Assembly (NCBI GenBank): GCA_003154255.1
Contig: PMCY01000243.1
Location: forward strand, 20,239 to 48,083
DNA from: Candidatus Aminicenantota bacterium
GTDB lineage: Bacteria; Acidobacteriota; Aminicenantia; Aminicenantales; UBA4085
DNA length: 27,845 nt
Reading direction: 5' to 3'
The position numbers and the translations under genes were made by a program. A model generated the notes under the pieces. It was not told the origin of the DNA. It saw only the letters and a program-made list of their open reading frames with translations, and ran no database searches. Below, one piece after another: positions 22,186-27,845 of this stretch (the stretch's first letter is position 1; each line of letters starts with the position of its first letter).

Positions 22186-23829
22186 TTAATCCTTCTGATG
22201 GTGCTCGATCATTTCCTTAGCGCTTTGCCTCGTCAGCTCGGTGATGTGACTGCCGGACATCAGGCGGGCGATCTCTTCGATGCGGGACTCGTTTTCGAGC
22301 TTTTCAACGGTCGTGAAAGTCCGGTCGTTGGCCACCCGCTTGGCGATGCGGAAATGATGGTCGGCGAACGAGGCGATCTGCGGCAGATGGGTGATGCAGA
22401 TGACCTGGTGGGCGCGGGCCAGGCTGCGCAGCTTCTGGGCCACGAAATCGGCCGTTTTCCCGCCGATTCCGGCATCGATCTCATCAAATATGAGGGTCCG
22501 CACGCCGCCTTTTTCCTTGTTCACGGCCTTGAGGGCCAGCATAATGCGCGATAATTCGCCGCCGGAGGCGATTTTACGCAGGGGCTTGAGATCTTCGCCG
22601 GGATTGGGGCTGATCAGGAATTCGACATCATCCAAACCGAAGTCCCGGACATCCTCGGGATTGTCCGTCGTCAGGGGGCGCGGCTCGATGCGGACATGGA
22701 AACGGGCCTTCTTCATGCCTAGGCCGCCGATCTCTTTCTCGATCTGTTTTTCCAATTCGCCGGCCGCCGCCTGCCGAGCGACCGAAAGGGCCCGGGCCTT
22801 GGCCTCATATTCCGAAAGCAGTGCGGCCGTCGCCGCGTCAGCCTCGGCCAGCTTCTCCTGGATGCGGAGCAAGTCGTCGCGTTCCTGTCGCAGGCGTTCA
22901 AGGTAGATCCGGATATCCTCGATCGGCCCGCCGTACTTGCGTTTAAGGGATTCGATCCGGCTGAGGCGCTCCTCTATTTTTTCGAGACGCTCGGGCCCTT
23001 CGTCCTGGGTATCCTTGTAGCGGGCCAGGAAATCGGCCGTCTCACGGGCGGCAATGATTGCCGGCTCGAGTCCGTCGCGAAGCTCTCCGAAGGCCGGGTC
23101 GAAAGCGGCCAACTCGCCCAGCAGGGCTTGAAGCCGGGAGGCCAGCCCGCTGAAGGAAGGCTCCTCGTTGTAGGAAACGGCGATGGCCGCGTCCAGAAGC
23201 TGATGGATCTTTTCAGCATTGCGCAGAATGTGTCGCTGGGCCCGCAGATCATCCTCTTCGCCTTCGCGCAGTCCGGCCTTCTCGATCTCTTGAATCTGGA
23301 ATTCGAGGTAGTCGAGGCGCTGGTGGCGCTCCCGTTCGCGGGCGCGCCAGTCGTTGCGCTGCAGAACCAGGGCCCGCAGGCGCTGGGCCCGCGAAGCCGT
23401 CTCGGCCCGCAATGTCGTTGCTCCGGCATACTGGTCGAGATAGTCGCGGTGGCTGTCCAGGCGGAGGAGGAAGACGTGATCGTTCTGGCCGTAGATGTCG
23501 ACCAGATCGCCGCATAATTCGCGCAGGCGCTTAATAGGGACGAGAACGCCGTCGCCGTAGGCCTTGGCCGCCCCGTCCTCGGAGACGACCCTCTGGACGA
23601 CGAGCTCGCCGCCGTCGGGAAGGGCGAAGATGGCCTCGACCGCGGCTTCCTTCTGTCCGGTCCGAATCATGCCGGAGGAGGCCTTCTCTCCGCAGATCAG
23701 GCGGATGCTGTCGATGATCATGGATTTCCCGGCCCCCGTTTCGCCGGTCAAGACGGAGAAACCCGGACCGAAACGGATCTCCAGGTCCTCGATCGTGGCC
23801 AGGTTCCGGACGCGCAGGAATCCGATCAT
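22186..23829 (-). CDS. recN: DNA repair protein RecN
   Basis: RecN is an SMC-like ATPase that gathers broken DNA ends in double-strand break repair. The 547-residue length is normal. The N-terminal ATPase half carries Walker A Gly29-Glu-Thr-Gly-Ala-Gly-Lys-Ser36 after the typical opening Leu-Arg-Val-Arg-Asn-Leu-Ala-Thr-Ile-Glu. Two charged coiled-coil stretches span about residues 150-390. The C-terminal half has the ABC signature region (Ser-Gly-Gly-Glu-Leu-Ser-Arg-Ile-Met-Leu-Ala-Leu) and Walker B (Thr-Leu-Ile-Phe-Asp-Glu-Ile-Asp-Ala-Gly-Ile-Gly-Gly), followed by Ile-Thr-His-Leu-Pro-Gln-Ile-Ala. A GAGGAAGG ribosome site lies in the 13-base gap after the protease gene, so it is in the same transcript. 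No LexA box was found before it. Confidence 0.96.
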   Translation of the reverse strand: MIGFLRVRNLATIEDLEIRFGPGFSVLTGETGAGKSMIIDSIRLICGEKASSGMIRTGQKEAAVEAIFALPDGGELVVQRVVSEDGAAKAYGDGVLVPIKRLRELCGDLVDIYGQNDHVFLLRLDSHRDYLDQYAGATTLRAETASRAQRLRALVLQRNDWRARERERHQRLDYLEFQIQEIEKAGLREGEEDDLRAQRHILRNAEKIHQLLDAAIAVSYNEEPSFSGLASRLQALLGELAAFDPAFGELRDGLEPAIIAARETADFLARYKDTQDEGPERLEKIEERLSRIESLKRKYGGPIEDIRIYLERLRQERDDLLRIQEKLAEADAATAALLSEYEAKARALSVARQAAAGELEKQIEKEIGGLGMKKARFHVRIEPRPLTTDNPEDVRDFGLDDVEFLISPNPGEDLKPLRKIASGGELSRIMLALKAVNKEKGGVRTLIFDEIDAGIGGKTADFVAQKLRSLARAHQVICITHLPQIASFADHHFRIAKRVANDRTFTTVEKLENESRIEEIARLMSGSHITELTRQSAKEMIEHHQKD

Positions 23830-23842
23830 TCGGCCTTCCTCG

Positions 23843-25195
23843 TTATTGCCCCACGGGCTTGTTGATGATCAGGGGAACGAGGGCTTTTTCCATGTTGATC
23901 CGGCCGTAGCCGATATATTCGTCTTTGCCCAGGAACTGTGAGGAATTCACGTCGTCGGCCGAATAACGGATGACGTCCATGATCTGGGCCGGCGTCAGCC
24001 ATGACTTAAGACTCTTGATCAGAGCGGCCAGGCCGGCCACATGGGGCGCGGAGAACGATGTTCCGTCGGCATAGCCGTAGGGGAGGACATCGGGGCCGAA
24101 ATACCATGTCGGCACTGTCGAGAGGATGCGGACACCCGGCGCGGCCACGTCGATGCGGGCCCCGAAATTGGAGAAGTCGGCCCGGTTGTCATTGTAGTCC
24201 GTGGCGGCCACGGCGAGAACATACGTGTCGTAGGCGGCGGGATAGAAGACGTTGGTATTGCCGTTACCGGCTGCCGCGACGATAATCACGCCTTTGTCAT
24301 AGGCATATTTCAAGGCCGCCCGCAGCGTCTCGGTTCCGGTCTCCGCGCCAAGGCTGAGGTTGATGACGGCGGCGCCGTTGTCGGCGGCCCAGAGAATGCC
24401 TGAGGCCACCTGGTCCGTCGACCCGACGCCGGAATTGTCGAGAACCTTGACCGGCAGGATCTTGCAGTTCCAGGCCACACCGGCGATGCCTTCGCCATTG
24501 TCGTTTTGGGCCGCGATGATTCCGGCCACGAATGTCCCATGCCAGAGATCGTCGGTGGCGTCGTTGTCGTTATTGATGAAGTCCTTGCCGCTGTTTTGGA
24601 TCTTGTTCTGGAGGTCGGGATGGGCCATGTCCACGCCCGAGTCGACAACGGCCACGATGATATCCTCGCGGCCTTTCGTCTCCCCCCACGCGGTGGGAGC
24701 TTTGATGTCGGCCGAGGCCTTGCCCTGAGGGCTTCCGGGGACGGAGCCGATGATCTGCCCGGTGTTGGACAGCGCGTATTGATACTTGAAGAGCGGGTCG
24801 TTGGGCGTGATCAGGGCCCGCAGGAGCACATTGGGTTCGGCGTATTCGACGTCCGGGTTTTGCCGCAGGGCGTACACCATTTTCTCCGGGGTCTCGTCCG
24901 CGGGGACCTCCATGACATAGACGCCCAGGCGGCTGATTTTTGTCATGACCCTGGACCGGTAGGCCACGATCGTCGAAGCCTGCAGGGCCAAGGGGACGCT
25001 TTTTCGGAATTTGACCAGGATCTGGCCGTCCAGGCGGGCCGGCAGTGAGGAAATTCCCCGCCGGGCGATTGAACTGACCGTGCCGAGAGGGACCTTCGGC
25101 GTATGGGAAGCGAAGGATGCCGCGGCCAGGACGGCCGCCGCGGCCACGGCCAAAACGGCCGCGATGCGGTCGGTGCGGTGACGGTGAGGGGTCAT
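23843..25195 (-). CDS. Secreted subtilisin-like (S8 family) serine protease
   Basis: The 450-residue protein has a basic N-terminus, a long hydrophobic Ala/Val-rich signal segment (about 12-30), an N-terminal propeptide-like domain (about 55-130, with Ile-Leu-Val-Lys-Phe and Val-Glu-Tyr-Ala-Glu-Pro-Asn), then the S8 catalytic domain. The triad is Asp185 (Val-Val-Asp-Ser-Gly-Val-Asp), His219 (Trp-His-Gly-Thr-Phe-Val-Ala-Gly) and Ser380 (Gly-Thr-Ser-Phe-Ser-Ala-Pro-His-Val-Ala), with oxyanion Asn311 in Ala-Ala-Gly-Asn-Gly. All key residues are present, so it should be active. A TTG 18 bases upstream is rejected as start because AAAGGAGG lies right there and serves ATG 25195. It follows the barrel protein by 14 bases; substrate and cell location beyond export are unknown. 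Confidence 0.93.
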   Translation of the reverse strand: MTPHRHRTDRIAAVLAVAAAAVLAAASFASHTPKVPLGTVSSIARRGISSLPARLDGQILVKFRKSVPLALQASTIVAYRSRVMTKISRLGVYVMEVPADETPEKMVYALRQNPDVEYAEPNVLLRALITPNDPLFKYQYALSNTGQIIGSVPGSPQGKASADIKAPTAWGETKGREDIIVAVVDSGVDMAHPDLQNKIQNSGKDFINNDNDATDDLWHGTFVAGIIAAQNDNGEGIAGVAWNCKILPVKVLDNSGVGSTDQVASGILWAADNGAAVINLSLGAETGTETLRAALKYAYDKGVIIVAAAGNGNTNVFYPAAYDTYVLAVAATDYNDNRADFSNFGARIDVAAPGVRILSTVPTWYFGPDVLPYGYADGTSFSAPHVAGLAALIKSLKSWLTPAQIMDVIRYSADDVNSSQFLGKDEYIGYGRINMEKALVPLIINKPVGQ

Positions 25196-25209
25196 GGCGA
25201 TGCCTCCTT

Positions 25210-26004
25210 TCAAAACGAAAAGACGGCCCGGACGGTTCCGCCCAGGTCGATTCCCAGGCCTTGTCCGGTCCCCTTGTTATAGGGAATGAAGTTGCCGGAC
25301 AGCTTGAGGCTTAAATTGGGGGATGGTTCATACATCATCCCGAGCGTCACGGCCAAGGCGCCCTTTCCGGCGACCGATTTGGCCTCGGATCCGGTCAGGC
25401 TGCCGATCGTTTCATTGACCGTGAAGGTGCCCCAGAGCTTGTCGAAAGCCGCGCCGATGAAGGGTGAAAAGAGCTCGAATCCCCGATAAATCACCGTCGG
25501 GCCGACCTGCAGGTGCATCCAGGTGCCTTTGGCGTCGAACTGCCCGCTGGTGTTGAGCTGGTCGATGGTGAAGACTTTGGTTGTTCCCAAAGAGGCCAGG
25601 AATTGAGCGTCGGCCGTGATCTCCCAGAATCCCGAGGAGAACAGCGATTTTTGCATCTGGGCGCCGAGAACGAAGCCGTTGATCGCCCCGGCTTCGTAAT
25701 CGAGGGAGAAAGGCAGTTGGCGGAAAACCAGGCCATTGAAATTGGAGAAGGTATATCCGCCCAGGATCCCGAAGGTGAACCCGCGGACGATTTCGATATC
25801 CAGGCTGAAATATGCGGTCGGCATAATCAGCGTGGACTGATAGGCGTCATTGTCCCAGGTCAGCGTTCGGGAGAGGTATTCGAAGTGGAAGCCCGGTTTT
25901 AAATGAAGGCCGGCGGGCACGTCGTTCTGGGCCCGCAGTCCAGCCGGTACGAAGGCCAGGGCGGCCAGCCAAACCAGGATGCGTTTCCGGCGGGAACGAT
26001 TCAT
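25210..26004 (-). CDS. Predicted outer-membrane beta-barrel protein
   Basis: The 264-residue protein starts with a basic segment, a hydrophobic core and a probable cleavage after Leu-Arg-Ala near residue 25. The rest is a run of amphipathic strands rich in Phe, Tyr and Gly (for example Gly-Phe-His-Phe-Glu-Tyr and Phe-Thr-Phe-Gly-Ile-Leu-Gly-Gly-Tyr) and ends in Val-Phe-Ser-Phe, the C-terminal aromatic signal recognised by the BAM machinery. It fits a small barrel of roughly 10-12 strands; I do not recognise a named family. It sits nine bases after bamD, whose product helps insert such barrels, and 14 bases before the protease. No cysteine or enzymatic motif stands out. Function is unknown. 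Confidence 0.82.
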   Translation of the reverse strand: MNRSRRKRILVWLAALAFVPAGLRAQNDVPAGLHLKPGFHFEYLSRTLTWDNDAYQSTLIMPTAYFSLDIEIVRGFTFGILGGYTFSNFNGLVFRQLPFSLDYEAGAINGFVLGAQMQKSLFSSGFWEITADAQFLASLGTTKVFTIDQLNTSGQFDAKGTWMHLQVGPTVIYRGFELFSPFIGAAFDKLWGTFTVNETIGSLTGSEAKSVAGKGALAVTLGMMYEPSPNLSLKLSGNFIPYNKGTGQGLGIDLGGTVRAVFSF

Positions 26005-26013
26005 GAATCCTCC

Positions 26014-26829
26014 TTATTTTTTCTTTTCCGGGACTTTGGCGGCGGCCTGCACCGCGGCCAGCTTCTGGGCTTCTTTCAGGCGATCCTGAGCCTTGGAAGC
26101 CAGATTGCTTTTGGGAAAATCGGTGGTCAGTTTGGTGAAGAAGGGGATGGCCTGGTCGGGCTTGCCCCAGTCCAGGTAAGCCGCCGCCAAATAGAAATAG
26201 ACCTTGTCCATCCCGGTGTATGTCGGATACGTGGTCAGGATCTCGGTCAAGCGGCTGGTGGAGGCTTTGAACGCGGCCGTCCGGTAATACTGCTCGCCGA
26301 TCATAAAAGCGTGTTCGGCCAGCCTTTCCTCGCAATCGGTGATCTTTTGCCGCGTCTGCTTGGCCTCCTCACTGAGAGGATAGTTGGTCAGGACCTTTCT
26401 GAATTCGGACAAGGCCTGCTGGGTTTTCTGCTGATCCCGACCCGGCTTGAGGGCTTTGTTGAAGAAGGACAAGGCGATGCGGTATTGGGCGTAGGAAGCC
26501 GCCGGGCTGTAAGGGAAGAGCTGGATGAACTCCCGGTATTCGGCCGCGGCCAGGATCATGTTGCCCTCGTCGTTTTCGTCGAAGTAAGTGTCGGCGATCC
26601 CCAGCTTGGCCCGCTGAGCATAATAGCTTTTGGGGAAGGAGTCGATGGTCTGGCGCCAGTAGAGGCGGGCTTTCTCGGCGTCCTTCTTGGCGAGCTTTTC
26701 GCCTTCCTTGAAGAGAGTCTCGTCTGAACTGGCCGTTTGCGGGGCAATCTCAACCTTCTTTGATCCGCAGGCGGCCGCCCCGAGGAGAAGGGAACAGACG
26801 GCCAGCGCAGCGAAGATTTTTTGGCTCAT
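26014..26829 (-). CDS. bamD: Outer-membrane assembly lipoprotein BamD-like (TPR protein)
   Basis: BamD is a lipoprotein of the BAM complex that helps BamA fold beta-barrels into the outer membrane. The 271-residue protein has a lipoprotein signal peptide with Leu-Leu-Leu-Gly-Ala-Ala-Ala-Cys21, the lipidated cysteine. TPR-like helical repeats follow: Ala-Arg-Leu-Tyr-Trp-Arg-Gln-Thr-Ile-Asp-Ser-Phe-Pro near 60, Ala-Ala-Glu-Tyr-Arg-Glu-Phe-Ile-Gln-Leu-Phe-Pro near 97, and a last set near 210-250. The Tyr-Arg-Glu-Phe..Phe-Pro pattern and the adjacent Ala-Gln-Tyr-Arg are BamD features. The start is set at ATG 26829, which overlaps the epimerase stop by four bases. A general TPR lipoprotein such as CpoB is a less likely alternative. 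No other bam gene is nearby. Confidence 0.82.
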   Translation of the reverse strand: MSQKIFAALAVCSLLLGAAACGSKKVEIAPQTASSDETLFKEGEKLAKKDAEKARLYWRQTIDSFPKSYYAQRAKLGIADTYFDENDEGNMILAAAEYREFIQLFPYSPAASYAQYRIALSFFNKALKPGRDQQKTQQALSEFRKVLTNYPLSEEAKQTRQKITDCEERLAEHAFMIGEQYYRTAAFKASTSRLTEILTTYPTYTGMDKVYFYLAAAYLDWGKPDQAIPFFTKLTTDFPKSNLASKAQDRLKEAQKLAAVQAAAKVPEKKK

Positions 26830-27809
26830 GATGAAGTTCCTTTGGCGGCTCCGATCGGGAGGGCCGACGGAGCGTATAGATGTTGGATATATTCCCATTC
26901 GTTCCTCAAGCCGTCCTCGAGACCGGTGCGGGGCGCAAATCCCAGGCCGTGGACGGCTTTGGAGATATCGGCCGAGGTGTGCAGCACATCGCCTTTCTGG
27001 GCCTCCACAAAGCGCAGCCGCACCGGCCGGCCGCAGATCCGTTCCAGGACCGCGAAGAGTGCGTCCAGGCGCTCGCAGTGCCCGCCGCCGATATTGTACA
27101 CCTCTCCCGCCGGACCGCGGTCGAGAGCGGCCAGATTGGCCGAGACGATGTCATCGACATAGGTGAAATCGCGCGTTTGCCGGCCGTCGCCATAGACGCT
27201 GATTTCGCGGCCCTCAAGGATGGCTTTCAGAAATTTGTGGAAGGCCATGTCCGGCCGCTGCCCGGGACCGTAAACGGTGAAGAATCTCAGGGAGACGGTC
27301 GGAACGCCGTAATTCTTCCAATAGAGGAAACAGAGATCCTCGGCCGCCAGCTTGCTCACCCCGTACGGCGAAAGCGGGTGGAGGGGGCTCGTCTCGCGCA
27401 TGGGCAGATCCGGCGTCAGCCCGTAGACCGACGAGGAGGAGGCATAGACGAACTTGTCCAGGGGTTTGTTCTTGACCGCTTCCAGCAGGCGCTGGGTGGC
27501 GGCAATGTTGTGGCGGATGTAGACATCGAAGCTCCGACCCCAGGAATCGCGCACGCCGGCCTGGGCCGCCAGATGGAAGACGGAGTCCTGCCCCTTGAGA
27601 ATCCGGCCCAGGGGCGCGTCGTTGAGATCGGCCTCGATCCAGCGGAAATTCGGTTCGCGCAGCAGCGGCGCCAGATTGCGTTTCTTGATCCGCCGGGGAT
27701 AGAAGTCGGTCAGGCAATCAATGGCCGTGACCTTGTCGCCGCGGTCGAGAAGACGACGGGAAAGGCGGGAGCCTATGAATCCGGCCGCTCCCGTGACCAG
27801 AACGTTCAT
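26826..27809 (-). CDS. NAD-dependent nucleotide-sugar epimerase/dehydratase
   Basis: The 327-residue extended SDR enzyme has the NAD motif Gly7-Ala-Ala-Gly10-Phe-Ile-Gly13, His-Leu-Ala-Ala-Gln-Ala-Gly-Val-Arg near 79-87, the catalytic serines in Ala-Ser-Ser-Ser-Ser-Val-Tyr-Gly (123-130), and Tyr149-Gly-Val-Ser-Lys153. The substrate-binding side shows Arg-Phe-Phe-Thr-Val-Tyr-Gly-Pro-Gly-Gln-Arg-Pro-Asp-Met-Ala and Thr-Arg-Asp-Phe-Thr-Tyr-Val-Asp-Asp. This resembles UDP-glucose 4-epimerases and especially UDP-glucuronate 4-epimerases, so the substrate is probably a UDP-sugar for surface glycans. The exact specificity is not fixed. The 3' end overlaps bamD (ATGA), and the start overlaps the end of another frame by four bases. 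Confidence 0.9.
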   Translation of the reverse strand: MNVLVTGAAGFIGSRLSRRLLDRGDKVTAIDCLTDFYPRRIKKRNLAPLLREPNFRWIEADLNDAPLGRILKGQDSVFHLAAQAGVRDSWGRSFDVYIRHNIAATQRLLEAVKNKPLDKFVYASSSSVYGLTPDLPMRETSPLHPLSPYGVSKLAAEDLCFLYWKNYGVPTVSLRFFTVYGPGQRPDMAFHKFLKAILEGREISVYGDGRQTRDFTYVDDIVSANLAALDRGPAGEVYNIGGGHCERLDALFAVLERICGRPVRLRFVEAQKGDVLHTSADISKAVHGLGFAPRTGLEDGLRNEWEYIQHLYAPSALPIGAAKGTSS

Positions 27810-27845
27810 GGCCGATCCAAGCTCCGGGCGATGGCTTTGAGCCGG
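27806..27845 (-). CDS. Possible 3' end of an upstream gene
   Basis: A frame open to the window edge ends in TGA that overlaps the epimerase ATG by four bases (ATGA), the same junction used elsewhere in this operon. Only about 12 residues are visible (Arg-Leu-Lys-Ala-Ile-Ala-Arg-Ser-Leu-Asp-Arg-Pro). The product cannot be named. Confidence 0.4.
   Translation of the reverse strand, partial: RLKAIARSLDRP

Noticed and set aside
1..27845. CRISPR array, insertion sequence, tRNA or rRNA gene
   Set aside because: No regularly spaced repeats, transposase motifs, terminal repeats or clear tRNA arms were seen by eye; a tRNA or covariance-model scan was not possible.

Overview
The window looks like chromosomal core DNA from a GC-rich, Gram-negative bacterium. 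BamD and two predicted outer-membrane beta-barrel proteins show an outer membrane. The mreD-mrdA-rodA cluster shows a rod-shaped cell. The mix of a fused radical-SAM/DUF2344 protein, two tandem DUF507 genes, a C_GCAxxG_C_C-type protein and a secreted PKD-barrel protein fits the Acidobacteriota/Aminicenantota (OP8) neighbourhood best. That placement is inferred from gene content; no rRNA or marker tree was available.

Layout. (1) 1-5736, plus strand: an overlapping cell-shape operon with the end of mreD, mrdA (PBP2), rodA and a fused B12-binding-type radical SAM/DUF2344 protein. A sigma70-like promoter at the end of that gene drives an acyl-CoA dehydrogenase (5788-6939). (2) 7015-9835, minus strand: cstA with its own promoter, then an exbD-thioredoxin-fold pair with a near-consensus promoter and a terminator. 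(3) 9935-11390, minus strand: a tandem-ACT regulator followed by a GT4 glycosyltransferase. (4) 11639-14064, plus strand: a secreted PKD/beta-barrel protein, a very strong terminator, and a lone rfbD-like reductase. (5) 14086-20237, minus strand: the translation/RNA operon nusA-infB-DUF503-rbfA-nrnA-truB followed by two DUF507 genes. (6) 20319-21638, minus strand: miaB. (7) 21716 to the window end, minus strand: a tightly packed run of sugar epimerase, bamD, a beta-barrel protein, an S8 protease, recN and a C_GCAxxG_C_C protein.

Functionally the window serves cell-wall elongation, outer-membrane assembly, translation initiation, ribosome and tRNA maturation, DNA repair and some carbon metabolism. 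Several starts were moved from the longest open frame to a codon with a Shine-Dalgarno site, a family-typical N-terminus or a position downstream of a promoter. Genes occupy nearly everything; no stretch over 300 bases lacks a gene. I see no mobile element, CRISPR array, tRNA, rRNA or defence system. The least explained items are the PKD-barrel gene with its operator-like repeats, the DUF507 pair, the ExbD plus CxxS thioredoxin-fold pair, and a four-cysteine cluster inside the radical SAM fusion.
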